From SH-MAG3 sp036374995 (GTDB lineage: Bacteria; Gemmatimonadota; Gemmatimonadetes; Longimicrobiales; RSA9), in contig DASUSS010000152.1 in the NCBI GenBank assembly GCA_036374995.1, forward strand, positions 3,331-67,330: DNA of 64,000 bases, in the 5' to 3' direction. Positions 25,967 to 35,253 of the stretch are shown here, in pieces (within the stretch, counting starts at the first letter, position 1; each line of letters starts with the position of its first letter). The notes below the pieces were generated by a model. That model searched no databases and was not told the origin of the DNA. It saw nothing but the letters and a program-made list of their open reading frames with translations. A program made the translations under genes and the position numbers.

Positions 25967-26047
25967 CCCGTGTTGTTGGAGCGTGCGGTCGAGGACCCTG
26001 CTCCGACGCGACGATCCCGGTCGGCGTCGTTCCGGAGGATATTGATC

Positions 26048-27727
26048 ATGCGCCCGAATACCCGTTGCGCGATGGCGATCGTGGGCCTGCTCTGCATGCT
26101 CGTGCCGGGCATGCTGCAGGCGCAGTCGACGCGTTCGGCCACGCCGCCGGCAATCCTCCTGCGACATGCGACACTGCTCGACGGCCAGAGCGCGAATCCG
26201 CAGGTGGACGTAGCGATCATGATCCGCGGCGGACGGATCGAGAATATCCAGGCCGATCACGATGGAGCTGCACCGATCGGCAGCGCGTCGGATTCGGTGA
26301 TCGACCTTCGCGGAGCGTGGGTCATGCCCGGCCTGATCGACGCACACGCGCACCTCGGCGTCTCCCGGATGTGGGGTGAGCCTGACAGCATCGCGGCGCA
26401 ACGTGCGCTCGACGGGGGCGTGACGACGGTGCGTTCCATGGGCAACGTCCCCGGATTCGGTGACGTGGCGCTCAGGCATCTCTTTCTCGAAGGCGGTGCC
26501 CGCCTTCCACGCGTGCTTGCCGCCGGGGAATGGGTCATCCCCGTCGTGAGCGAGGACTGGATTCACGATTTCCCGACGATACGATCGCTTCTCGCTCCCG
26601 CCACCCCGGCGGATAGTGCGCAGCGTCTGTTTCCCGGCCCGGGCTGGCGGCTGGGCGGGAACGCCGCCGCGATCGACAGCACCGTCGCGTTGCTGGCGGC
26701 GCGAGGGGCGGACTGGGTGAAAGTGTTCGCCACGGGTCGAGCGGGCACCGCCAGATCCGACCCGCAGACTTCCCTCCTCGGCGAGAGCGACCTGCGCGCA
26801 GCTGTGGTCGCGGCTCGACGGCGGGGCCTGCGCGTCGCCGCGCACGCATACACCGACGAGGGCATCCGGGCCGCGGTACTCGCGGGCGCCCGCACCATCG
26901 AGCACGGCGCGTTCGTGTCGGAAGAGACGCTCCGTGTGATGCGCGAACATGGCACCTGCCTCGTGCCGACGCTCAGCGCCTTCGACGAGCCGTCGCCGGA
27001 CTCCGTGGTTCGTGCCCGTGCGGGGGAGATGCGTTCCGCCGCGCAGCGCGCGGTCCGTCAGGCCCACGACCTCGGCGTGCCGGTCATCGCGGGTACGGAC
27101 ATGCCGTACGCACCTGGCGGACGGGGAGTGGTCGCGGAGTTGCTCGCGTTGACGGAAGCCGGACTCGGCCCGGACGAGGCGCTCCGCGCCGCGACCTCGC
27201 ACGCCGCGGCCTGTCTCGGCATCGCCGACCGGACTGGCACCGTGACGGCCGGCCTCGACGCCGACCTGCTCGTGCTCGACGGCGATCCACGCTCGGACCT
27301 GTCTCTTCTCGATCGGCCGAAATTCGTGATCCTGCGCGGGCGGCTCGTCCGCCGCGTGCCGGTCGCGGAAATCATCCGGGCGGTGCTCGAAAGCGAGGGG
27401 ATCGAGGCCGCCCGCGAGCGCGTCCGCGCGCTGCACGGGTCGCGCGACGACTCGCTCCGCTATGGGGAATTCGAGCTGATCGGTCTCGCTGTCCAACTGG
27501 CGACAGTCCGGCGCGTACCCGAAGCCCTCGCGATGTTCGAGATCAACGTCGAGGTGTATCCCGAGTCCCCGAATGCGTGGGACGCCCTCGGCCAGGCTTT
27601 TCTCATGGTTCGACGACCCGAGGATGCGCGACGGGCATTCGTGCGGGCCGTCGAGCTTGCCGAGGAACAAGGCCATCCGCGACTACCGGAGTTTCGTGCG
27701 AAACTGGACCGCCTGCCACGCCAATAG
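26048..27727 (+). CDS. Secreted amidohydrolase with C-terminal TPR-like tail
   Basis: 559 residues. A signal peptide at the N-terminus ends around Q-A-Q-S (residue 27). The amidohydrolase barrel has metal-binding His100 and His102 in L-I-D-A-H-A-H-L, a likely bridging Lys in D-W-V-K-V-F-A-T-G, His in V-A-A-H-A-Y and I-E-H-G-A-F, and Asp in A-G-T-D-M-P-Y. Residues from about 440 form TPR-like helices (N-A-W-D-A-L-G-Q-A-F). GGAGG lies 9 bases before ATG 26048. Dipeptidase, cyclic amide or prolidase-like activity is possible, but the substrate is not fixed. Confidence 0.88.
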   Translation: MRPNTRCAMAIVGLLCMLVPGMLQAQSTRSATPPAILLRHATLLDGQSANPQVDVAIMIRGGRIENIQADHDGAAPIGSASDSVIDLRGAWVMPGLIDAHAHLGVSRMWGEPDSIAAQRALDGGVTTVRSMGNVPGFGDVALRHLFLEGGARLPRVLAAGEWVIPVVSEDWIHDFPTIRSLLAPATPADSAQRLFPGPGWRLGGNAAAIDSTVALLAARGADWVKVFATGRAGTARSDPQTSLLGESDLRAAVVAARRRGLRVAAHAYTDEGIRAAVLAGARTIEHGAFVSEETLRVMREHGTCLVPTLSAFDEPSPDSVVRARAGEMRSAAQRAVRQAHDLGVPVIAGTDMPYAPGGRGVVAELLALTEAGLGPDEALRAATSHAAACLGIADRTGTVTAGLDADLLVLDGDPRSDLSLLDRPKFVILRGRLVRRVPVAEIIRAVLESEGIEAARERVRALHGSRDDSLRYGEFELIGLAVQLATVRRVPEALAMFEINVEVYPESPNAWDALGQAFLMVRRPEDARRAFVRAVELAEEQGHPRLPEFRAKLDRLPRQ

Positions 27728-27770
27728 CGAGCGGTAGAGCGACAAGGTCCGGGAACCTCAGCCGCTCCGC

Positions 27771-29501
27771 TCACGCGGTCCGCGCCCTCCGTTTCAGCCA
27801 CTCCCGCCGCACGAGCCACGCCGCCGCGAGCACGGCGAGCACCATCAGCGGTCCGGTCACCAGCATGAAGATCGCCCAGCGCCTGGTGCGATCGAAAGCG
27901 CGGATGTCCTCGGCCTCGTCGCGGATCCGCGCGAGGTGACCGAGCACATCGGCGTAGCCGTACCACCAGGCGTAGTCCGGGCTCATGTGGAACGCGCCCT
28001 TGTACGACTTGAGGTTCGAGAAGAAGAACATGTCGAAGTAATCGCGCTCGATGGCCGAGACGTTGAAGTACAGGCCTGCCGGCCAGTGCTGCGCGAAGCC
28101 GGTCGGCAGCTCGATCGCGCTGAAGCGCGGGCCGGGCAGCAGCCCGGCGGCGAGCTGGCCGTGCCCCGCCTCGATGAGGCCGTCATCGTAGAGCCGGCCG
28201 AGGATCGCGCGCGCGTCCACGACCAGTGCATCACCGGCGAGCTTGTGCGCGTCCGCCGAGCGCAGGTAGTCGCGCGCCTTCACCTCGGAGTGGCAGGTGA
28301 TGCAGACCTTCACCATCTCGTTGCGCCTGGCCTGATTTTCCTCGAGCGTGAGCAGGTCGGTCAGCTCGCCCGCTGCCGCCTGCGTGCCCATGCCCCAGAT
28401 GATCTTGCGCGTCATGTTGTGACTCGACGCGCGACCGCCCTGCTCGTCGACGTAGAGCATGTGGCAGTACGCGCACGTCGGTGTCTCCCATTCCGCCTCG
28501 GCGAGCGGAACTGTCCAGTCCCAGGAATCGCCACGCGCGGCATAGATCGATCCGTGCTTCGAGCTCATGTACGCCTCGTAGTTCGGATGGTCCGGGCCCA
28601 TGTGACACGTGTAGCACGCCTCCGGCTTGCGCGCTTCGTCGAGGCTGAACGCATGGCGCGTATGACAGGCGATGCAGCCATTGCGGTACTGGAGACTGCT
28701 GGTATCGATGTATCGCATCAGCGAGTCGCTCCACAGCGTGTCCGCCGTGGCGCCGGCCTGGGCGTGACAGGGGTCGCAACCCATCTCCATGACCTTACGC
28801 GGCATCTGCAGGTAGTTCGGCACGGCAATGTTGCGATCCCAGTTGATCCCGATGTCGCCCGGACCGGGGCCGTAGGAGTGACCCGCATCGAGCACGTGCT
28901 CCTGATAGATCGCGGGGTGGCAGGCCGCACAGCGCGTCTCCGACACGCGGCCCTTGCTGGCGGTGATCACGCTGTGATCGGTGCCGTGGCAGTCGGCGCA
29001 CGTGAGCTGCGGCTGCGGGAAGTCCACGCGCGGGTTCTGGATGCCCCCCTGGCCCATGGCGCTGCCGGCGAACTGGCGCACGATCACGGGATTGAGTGTG
29101 GCGTGGCACTCCGCGCACGAGGCCGCGGGCTGCTCGCCCGTGGGGACGTCGCGCCGGAGCGGGGGCGGTGCCGCGCCCAGCGCGCTGACGTAATCGTAGA
29201 TCGATCTGAGCTCGGCGTCGGAGACTACGGCGGCGGGGAATGCGGGCATGATCCCGCGTGGCTCACGCACCTGCGCCGTGAACTGATCGAACGCGAGCGC
29301 AGTCCGCGCAAGTGTGGGACCCACGCCGCCCTGTGCGCTCGCGCCGTGGCAGCCGAGGCAGCCTCTGGCCGTGTAGAGCCACTCGCCGGACCCCGGTTCC
29401 TGACCGCGGAGATCCGCAGCGGTGGACGCAACGAGGACCGGTACCACGGTGATCGCCGTCCTTGCCGAAACCGCTCGGGAGACAATCCGTCGCATCTGCA
29501 T
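27771..29501 (-). CDS. Nine-haem HAO-like cytochrome c, membrane anchored
   Basis: 576 residues with nine CxxCH motifs at Cys48, 129, 168, 191, 242, 276, 296, 343 and 400. The first belongs to a short N-terminal monohaem domain. The other eight match an octahaem hydroxylamine oxidoreductase-type core, shown by C-Y-T-C-H-M-G-P-D-H-P (296-306), whose Asp304-His305 correspond to catalytic residues of that family, then S-K-H-G. K-G-A-F-H-M-S-P-D-Y-A-W-W-Y-G is near the C-terminus. One transmembrane helix (about 542-564) follows. Signal peptide at 1-33. Start 29501 has GGAGG 5 bases upstream. It could reduce nitrite/hydroxylamine or serve as an electron sink; the direction is unknown. Confidence 0.9.
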   Translation of the reverse strand: MQMRRIVSRAVSARTAITVVPVLVASTAADLRGQEPGSGEWLYTARGCLGCHGASAQGGVGPTLARTALAFDQFTAQVREPRGIMPAFPAAVVSDAELRSIYDYVSALGAAPPPLRRDVPTGEQPAASCAECHATLNPVIVRQFAGSAMGQGGIQNPRVDFPQPQLTCADCHGTDHSVITASKGRVSETRCAACHPAIYQEHVLDAGHSYGPGPGDIGINWDRNIAVPNYLQMPRKVMEMGCDPCHAQAGATADTLWSDSLMRYIDTSSLQYRNGCIACHTRHAFSLDEARKPEACYTCHMGPDHPNYEAYMSSKHGSIYAARGDSWDWTVPLAEAEWETPTCAYCHMLYVDEQGGRASSHNMTRKIIWGMGTQAAAGELTDLLTLEENQARRNEMVKVCITCHSEVKARDYLRSADAHKLAGDALVVDARAILGRLYDDGLIEAGHGQLAAGLLPGPRFSAIELPTGFAQHWPAGLYFNVSAIERDYFDMFFFSNLKSYKGAFHMSPDYAWWYGYADVLGHLARIRDEAEDIRAFDRTRRWAIFMLVTGPLMVLAVLAAAWLVRREWLKRRARTA

Positions 29502-29592
29502 CCACCCCTCCATGCATGAAACGTCCACGTGGTCGGCCGCAGGTCAGCAGGCGCATGTACGGTCGAGGCAGCTCCGTCGCGGGATCCGTCGA

Positions 29593-30966
29593 TCAGAGCG
29601 GCGCGAACCGGGCGGTGAAGTGCCGCAGTACGGGCGCCTGGTGCACGATGCGGAAGCCGCGGATGCTCGCGCGGTTCCGCCACACTTCGCAGATCACCTC
29701 GATCACGTAGTCGATGTGGCTCTGCGTATAGACGCGCCGCGGGATCGCCAGCCGGACCAGCTCGACGGGCGCCGTGGTCTCCGTGCCGGTGACGGGATCG
29801 CGGCGCCCGAACATCACGGTGCCGATCTCGACGGCGCGGATACCGCCGGCGCGGTACAGCTCGGCGACGAGCGCCTGCCCGGGCAGCTCCGGCGGCGGCA
29901 CGTGCGGCAGGAAGCCGGCGGCATCGATGTAGATCGCATGGCCACCCGGCGGCTGGATGATGGGAACGCCCGCCGCCGCGATGTGCTCACCCAGATAACG
30001 CACGGAGGCCAGGCGGTAGTTCAGGTAGTCCTCGTCCACGACCTCCTGGAGTCCGACTGCGATCGCGTCCAGGTCGCGGCCGGCGAGTCCGCCGTACGTC
30101 GGGAACCCCTCGGTCAGGATCAGCAGATTCGTCTCCTGCTCCGCGTGCCGGTCGTTGTTCGTGCTGAGGAGTCCGCCGATGTTCGCGAGACCGTCCTTCT
30201 TCGCCGAGAACGTGCAGCCATCGGCGTGTGAGAAGATCTCGCGCGCGATGTCGCGGACGGTCCGACCGGCATAGCCGCTCTCGCGCTCGCGGATCAGGTA
30301 CGCGTTCTCGGCGAAGCGGCACGCATCGATGTAGAACGGGATGCCGTGCGTGCGGCACACGTCGCGCACCGCACGGATGTTCGCCATGGATGCGGGCTGC
30401 CCGCCGCCCGAGTTGTTCGTCAGCGTAATCATGCAGAGCGGGATGCGCTCGGCGCCCACCTCACCGATCAGCGACTCGAGCGCCGCGACATCCATGTTGC
30501 CCTTGAACGGAAACTGCGACTGCATGTCGCGCGACTCCGTACACGGCAGGTCGACCGCGCGCGCGCCGACCGCCTCCACGTTCGCGCGCGTCGTGTCGAA
30601 GTGCGTGTTGTTCGGCACGACATCGCCCGGCCGGCACACCGTGCTGAACAGGATGCGCTCGGCCGCGCGACCCTGGTGGGTGGGTATGACGTGGCGGAAC
30701 CCGAACAGATCGCGGACGGCCTGCTCGAACCGGTACCAGGACCGGCTGCCGGCGTACGCCTCGTCGCCGCGCATCACCGCGGCCCACTGCTCGCCGCTCA
30801 TCGCGGACGTGCCGCTGTCGGTGAGCAGATCGATCAGCACATCCTCCGAGCGTAGCAGGAAGACGTTGTAGCCCGCAGTGCGCAGGAACTCCCCGCGTTC
30901 CGATTGCGTAGTCATGCGGATGGGCTCGACGGCCTTGATGCGGAACGGCTCGATGATCGTTTTCAT
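29593..30966 (-). CDS. tnaA: Tryptophanase
   Basis: 457 residues, fold-type I PLP lyase of the tryptophanase/tyrosine phenol-lyase family. The PLP lysine is Lys257 in S-A-K-K-D-G. F-L-L-R-S-E-D-V, L-T-D-S-G-T, M-R-G-D-E-A-Y and P-T-H-Q-G-R are conserved. Near the C-terminus it has G-I-R-A-V-E-I-G where tyrosine phenol-lyase has an Arg-containing segment, so tryptophan cleavage to indole, pyruvate and ammonia is preferred. It is divergent from the gene at 31061. No tnaB permease or leader peptide is seen. Confidence 0.88.
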   Translation of the reverse strand: MKTIIEPFRIKAVEPIRMTTQSERGEFLRTAGYNVFLLRSEDVLIDLLTDSGTSAMSGEQWAAVMRGDEAYAGSRSWYRFEQAVRDLFGFRHVIPTHQGRAAERILFSTVCRPGDVVPNNTHFDTTRANVEAVGARAVDLPCTESRDMQSQFPFKGNMDVAALESLIGEVGAERIPLCMITLTNNSGGGQPASMANIRAVRDVCRTHGIPFYIDACRFAENAYLIRERESGYAGRTVRDIAREIFSHADGCTFSAKKDGLANIGGLLSTNNDRHAEQETNLLILTEGFPTYGGLAGRDLDAIAVGLQEVVDEDYLNYRLASVRYLGEHIAAAGVPIIQPPGGHAIYIDAAGFLPHVPPPELPGQALVAELYRAGGIRAVEIGTVMFGRRDPVTGTETTAPVELVRLAIPRRVYTQSHIDYVIEVICEVWRNRASIRGFRIVHQAPVLRHFTARFAPL

Positions 30967-31060
30967 GAACGCGCTGCCTGTCCCGGTTGAGGGTGACGTA
31001 TTCTATCGCCCGGGCGCGGGACATGCATCACGGCTCTGCGACGTCAACCGGGGAGCGGGC

Positions 31061-31552
31061 ATGGAGCGGGAGGATTCGCTGGTGCTCACGCTGATGCGTG
31101 AGCTGGATGACATCACCGTCGCCGACCGGATTCGGCAGGCGACGGACCTGCGCGTTCAGAGCCGGATCGATGCGGACATCATCGAGCGTGTCGCGTGCTA
31201 CGTCGGGGCGCCTCGCCAATTGCTCACGGACCGACTCGCCGCGCTCGAGCAGGAGTGGAACATCGAGCGCGTGCTCACGCTCCAGTCTTCGGCCACGGCG
31301 ATCGCCGGCGTCCTGCTGGCGGCACGGGGCAGCCGGCGCTGGACGCTCCTCACTCTGGTGACGTCCGGGTTCCTCATGCAGCACGCGCTCCGGGGGTGGT
31401 GTCCGCCGCTCGCACTGCACCGGCGCCTTGGGTTCCGCACCCAGCGCGAGATCGATCTCGAGATCCACATGCTGAAGCTGCTGCGCGGCGACTACGAAGG
31501 CCTGCCGGCGAACGTCGCGCCAACCTCGTTCCGGGAGTGGCGCGTACTCTGA
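31061..31552 (+). CDS. DUF2892-like small membrane protein
   Basis: 163 residues from ATG 31061, preceded by GGGGAGCGGGC. A charged helical N-terminal domain (about 1-65) is followed by a DUF2892/YgaP-type two-helix membrane hairpin: N-I-E-R-V-L-T-L-Q-S-S-A-T-A-I, then F-L-M-Q-H-A-L-R-G-W-C-P-P-L. It ends in a basic tail. The N-terminal domain is unusual for the family. It shares an upstream region with tnaA on the opposite strand. Function unknown. Confidence 0.75.
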   Translation: MEREDSLVLTLMRELDDITVADRIRQATDLRVQSRIDADIIERVACYVGAPRQLLTDRLAALEQEWNIERVLTLQSSATAIAGVLLAARGSRRWTLLTLVTSGFLMQHALRGWCPPLALHRRLGFRTQREIDLEIHMLKLLRGDYEGLPANVAPTSFREWRVL

Positions 31553-31657
31553 AGCGCTGCCGCACGCTCGCTGACTCGTCCCCTTGTGCCGGTCGGGCGG
31601 CGGTCGGATACTGTCGCGGCAACAATGGTCCTTTTCCCGACGACGCGGCCCGCCGGA

Positions 31658-33382
31658 ATGTCCGATCTCGAGAGACTGCTGCGCGAGCGGCTCGCGCCCG
31701 CGTTCGCGGAGGTTGCGGGCGAATCCGCAGACCCCGCGCTGCGGCGCTCGCAGCATGCCGACTTCCAGGCGGACGGCGCGCTCGCTCTCGCCCGCCGGCT
31801 GCGCGCGAAGCCGCGCGAGGTCGCGGAACGGGTCGTCGCAGCCGCACGGCTCGACGATGTCTGTGCCGCGGTCGACATCGCGGGACCCGGATTCATCAAC
31901 CTGACCGTCCGTGATGAGGTGCTCGGCCGGGGCGTGGCCGCGCTGCTGGGCGATGCGCGTCTGGGCGTTCCCGGGGCGGCCGAATCCGACACGATCGTCG
32001 TCGACTACTCCGCGCCGAACGTCGCGAAGGAGATGCACGTCGGTCACCTCCGCTCGACCGTCATCGGCGATGCTGCCGTTCGACTGCTGGAGTGGCTCGG
32101 CCACCGTGTGGTGAAGGCGAACCACATCGGCGACTGGGGCACGCCGTTCGGCATGCTGATCGAGCACCTCCTCGACATCGGCGAGGCCGAGGCGACGCAC
32201 GAGCTCTCGGTCGGCGACCTCGACGCGTTCTACAAGGCGGCGCGCCGCAAGTTCGATGCGGATCCGGACTTCGCGGAGCGTGCCCGGCGCCGGGTCGTCG
32301 CGCTACAGGCCGGAGACACGCAGACGCGGCAGGCATGGCAGCTCCTCGTCGGGCAGTCCGAAACGTATTTCCTGTCCGTGTACGAGCGGCTGCACGTGCG
32401 GCTCGGCCCGGACGACTTCGCCGGCGAGAGCATGTACAATGACCTGCTCCAGCCGGTGGTCGATGAGCTGACGCGACTGGGCCTGCTGCGCGAGAGCGAA
32501 GGAGCGCTCTGCGCGTTTCCGGAGGGATTCGTGAACCGCGACGGCGAGCCGCTGCCGCTGATCGTGCAGAAGAGCGACGGCGGCTTCGGTTATGCTGCCA
32601 CGGATCTGGCCGCGATCCGATACCGCGTGCAGCAGCTGGGCGCCGCGCGCATCCTGTACGTCGTCGGGCTGCCGCAGCGGCAGCACCTGGCGATGATCTA
32701 CGAGACCGCGCGCGAGGCCGGCTGGCTGTCCGGCCGTGCGCGCGCGGAGCACATCGGGTTCGGCTCCGTGCTCGGCGCGGACGGCCGCATGCTGCGCAGC
32801 CGTGCGGGTGGATCGGTCAAGCTGATCGAGCTGATCGACGAGGCGGTCGCGCGCGCGGCGGTGGTCGTTGCGGAGAAGAATCCCGCGCTGGACGAGACGA
32901 CGCAGCGGCAGGTCGCGGACATCGTGGGTGTCGGCGCCATCAAGTATGCCGACCTGTCGACGGATCGCACGCGCGACTACGTGTTCGACTTCGACCGCAT
33001 GCTCTCGTTCGATGGCAACACGGGGCCGTATCTCCAGTATGCCCACGCACGCATCAGCTCGATCACCCGCAGATCGGACACGCCACCGCCGCGCGCGCTG
33101 GATGCGGTGGCGCTCGGCCATGCGGCGGAGCGGGACCTGGCGCTGGAGCTGCTCGGGTTCCATGGCGTGCTCGATGACGCCGCCGCGTCGCTCGAGTTCC
33201 ACCGCCTCGCCGCGTACCTCTACGGTCTGGCGACCCGCTTCAGCAGCTTCTACGAGCAGTGTCCGGTGCTGCGTGCGGACGCCGGCACGCGCGCGAGTCG
33301 TCTCGTGCTCTGCGACGTGACCGCGCGCACGCTCGCGCTCGGACTCGGCCTGCTCGGCATCGACGTGCCCGAGCAGATGTAG
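31658..33382 (+). CDS. argS: Arginyl-tRNA synthetase
   Basis: 574 residues, class I synthetase that charges tRNA-Arg. The HIGH motif is H-V-G-H (127-130) after S-A-P-N-V-A-K-E-M. The KMSK counterpart reads D-G-R-M-L-R-S-R-A-G-G. The Y-V-F-D-F-D-R-M-L-S-F-D-G-N-T-G-P-Y-L-Q-Y segment and the helical anticodon domain follow. ATG 31658 gives the family's usual N-terminus; ATG 31625, nearer a promoter-like TTGTGC-17-GATACT (31584-31612), is an alternative. Its end converges with the next gene. Confidence 0.95.
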   Translation: MSDLERLLRERLAPAFAEVAGESADPALRRSQHADFQADGALALARRLRAKPREVAERVVAAARLDDVCAAVDIAGPGFINLTVRDEVLGRGVAALLGDARLGVPGAAESDTIVVDYSAPNVAKEMHVGHLRSTVIGDAAVRLLEWLGHRVVKANHIGDWGTPFGMLIEHLLDIGEAEATHELSVGDLDAFYKAARRKFDADPDFAERARRRVVALQAGDTQTRQAWQLLVGQSETYFLSVYERLHVRLGPDDFAGESMYNDLLQPVVDELTRLGLLRESEGALCAFPEGFVNRDGEPLPLIVQKSDGGFGYAATDLAAIRYRVQQLGAARILYVVGLPQRQHLAMIYETAREAGWLSGRARAEHIGFGSVLGADGRMLRSRAGGSVKLIELIDEAVARAAVVVAEKNPALDETTQRQVADIVGVGAIKYADLSTDRTRDYVFDFDRMLSFDGNTGPYLQYAHARISSITRRSDTPPPRALDAVALGHAAERDLALELLGFHGVLDDAAASLEFHRLAAYLYGLATRFSSFYEQCPVLRADAGTRASRLVLCDVTARTLALGLGLLGIDVPEQM

Positions 33383-33387
33383 GCGGA

Positions 33388-34425
33388 TCAGCGGGACAGC
33401 CGGTCGAGCAGCCGGTCGAGTGCGATGCTGCCCGGAAGTGCATCCGCGATCGCGGCGATCTCCTCCGCCTCGCGCCACGCGGCCTCCAGCGCCGCGAGCT
33501 CACCCTCCAGTGCACGGCGCTCCGACTCCTCGTTCAACGCCATCTCGAAGACGAGTGACTCGGGACCCTTGAGCACTCGCGGATCGCTGCCCGCGTGCCG
33601 TCCCAGCGCGGCGCCGCCCGCCGCGGCCCTGCGCAGCACCTCTTCCGCCGAGCCCATCTGCGCGAGCAGGCGGTCTGCCTCGTTCAGTTTCGCACGTGTT
33701 GCACCGGACTTGTTGACGTGCACCATCGCGCGCGCGAGCAGCCCGCGAGCAGACGCGCCGGCCACCACCGCGATGTCCGTCGAAGCCTTCCGCACGTTGC
33801 CACTCCACGCGGACGGCTTGTCGCGATGGGCATCACGGATGTGGACTTCCAGGTTGCCCGTCCAGCCGGCGTCCAGATGCATTCCATCGACATGGAAACG
33901 GCGGATGACGAGACCGGCGCCCGAGTCTGCACGATCCGGAATGCGGTAGACGATCCTGCGCTGGCGCCGGTTCTCCCACCAGCGGCTGACACCCATGAGC
34001 CCCGCAATGCCGACACCGGTGGCCTGGAGACCACCCCAGAAGGCGACCGTCGCACCGGCGCTCAGCGCACCGGTGATGAGGTATCGCTTGCGTCGACGGA
34101 GCAGCTGGGTCCCGTAGCGCCACGCCGCGAGCTCGCCGGGCACCGCGCCGCCGACGCGGACGAAGCGCGTGCCGTCGGGGAGCCGGGCGAGGCCGACGTT
34201 CTCCGACTGCACGCGGAGCCGCGCGTCGCGGTAGAGCTTCTCGGCGGCCTCCACGGTCTCCCACCGCTCCTCGATCGGAGCGAGGTTCCACCGCCCACAC
34301 ACGGGACACACGGCCCAGAGCCGGCCCTTCCACGCGTCGAACGCGATCTGCCGGCCGACCGGGAACGACTCGAGCGCCTCGTTCGCGCCGAGCTCCGCGG
34401 AGCAGAAGATGCAGCTGCGGTACAT
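33388..34425 (-). CDS. Zinc-ribbon-like membrane protein of unknown function
   Basis: 345 residues. Cys pairs C-I-F-C (5, 8) and C-P-V-C (40, 43) make a treble-clef/zinc-ribbon-type module. A Gly/Ala-rich hydrophobic segment (about 113-145) may cross the membrane as a hairpin. The remainder is soluble and ends in a long charged helix rich in E and A. No enzymatic motif is recognised. Convergent with argS, leaving only 5 bases between them. Confidence 0.7.
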   Translation of the reverse strand: MYRSCIFCSAELGANEALESFPVGRQIAFDAWKGRLWAVCPVCGRWNLAPIEERWETVEAAEKLYRDARLRVQSENVGLARLPDGTRFVRVGGAVPGELAAWRYGTQLLRRRKRYLITGALSAGATVAFWGGLQATGVGIAGLMGVSRWWENRRQRRIVYRIPDRADSGAGLVIRRFHVDGMHLDAGWTGNLEVHIRDAHRDKPSAWSGNVRKASTDIAVVAGASARGLLARAMVHVNKSGATRAKLNEADRLLAQMGSAEEVLRRAAAGGAALGRHAGSDPRVLKGPESLVFEMALNEESERRALEGELAALEAAWREAEEIAAIADALPGSIALDRLLDRLSR

Positions 34426-34465
34426 GCATCGAATATAATGATGCCGACCGCAGCAGTGCCCGGCT

Positions 34466-35140
34466 CTACTGCATCAGCATCTCGCCCGTATCCTCCCAGC
34501 GCCAGTGCCGCAGGATCGTGTGCAGGCGTGGCGGCAGCCCGTCGCCATACTCGACAGGATAGTTGCGGACCACATGGAAGTACGTGTCGCCGTGCTGCGC
34601 GACCGTGACGCTGCCGGTGAAGTTCGTGCGGTCTGCCGCGATGTAGCGGAATGCGGTCGTCTCGAGTGCCCATGCCGGTCGCTCCGCCGGCACGACCTCG
34701 TGCTCCTCGGCGGCGCTGCTCCGCATCAGCTCGTCCAGGATGTCCGCGGCGGCCGGGCGGTCGGCGGCCGACGGATGCACGTGCACGAGCATGTATGCAT
34801 GCGGATTCACGGTGCCGCCGAACGCTGCTACGAACCGCACGCTCCCCGCCTCGTCGAACTCCGAGCGCATGCCCGGCGGCACGTACGTCGAGAACGGGAC
34901 GGCAAACCCGGCGGGTGCGGTCACGAGCTGCAACGTCTCGATGACCGGCATGCCCTCGACCATGACCGTGTCCTGGCGCGTGGCCGATCGCGCAGGCGGC
35001 CTCGCATCGGCCGGCGGTGCCGGCGCGGGGGCGCGGTCATCACCCGGCGGCGTCACGTCCGGCGCCGGGGGAGCCGCTCCATTCTCGGTCGTACCGCACG
35101 CGGCGGAGAGCAGGAGAGCAGTCATCAGGAATGTCCGCAC
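34466..35140 (-). CDS. Lipoprotein, unknown function
   Basis: 224 residues. Lipobox L-L-S-A-A-C at residues 10-15, then a Pro/Ala-rich low-complexity linker to about 55. The mature domain contains F-S-T-Y-V-P-P-G-M, H-A-Y-M-L-V-H-V-H-P and W-A-L-E-T-T-A-F-R-Y-I, a beta-rich pattern without known catalytic motif. It lies 40 bases beyond the start of the zinc-ribbon gene on the same strand and may precede it in a transcript. Confidence 0.75.
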   Translation of the reverse strand: MRTFLMTALLLSAACGTTENGAAPPAPDVTPPGDDRAPAPAPPADARPPARSATRQDTVMVEGMPVIETLQLVTAPAGFAVPFSTYVPPGMRSEFDEAGSVRFVAAFGGTVNPHAYMLVHVHPSAADRPAAADILDELMRSSAAEEHEVVPAERPAWALETTAFRYIAADRTNFTGSVTVAQHGDTYFHVVRNYPVEYGDGLPPRLHTILRHWRWEDTGEMLMQ

Positions 35141-35253
35141 GCCGACACCTCCATGGATCGCGGAATTCTGTGAGTCCGGTGTCCAATGCGAGATCCGGGC
35201 CGCGTGGTACGACTGATGCGACCTGCCGGTCGTACCCGAGCGAGGAGGACAGG

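Noticed and set aside
29593..30966. Tyrosine phenol-lyase instead of tryptophanase
   Set aside because: The C-terminal segment G-I-R-A-V-E-I-G fits tryptophanase; the phenol-lyase type Arg-containing segment is absent. Not fully excluded.
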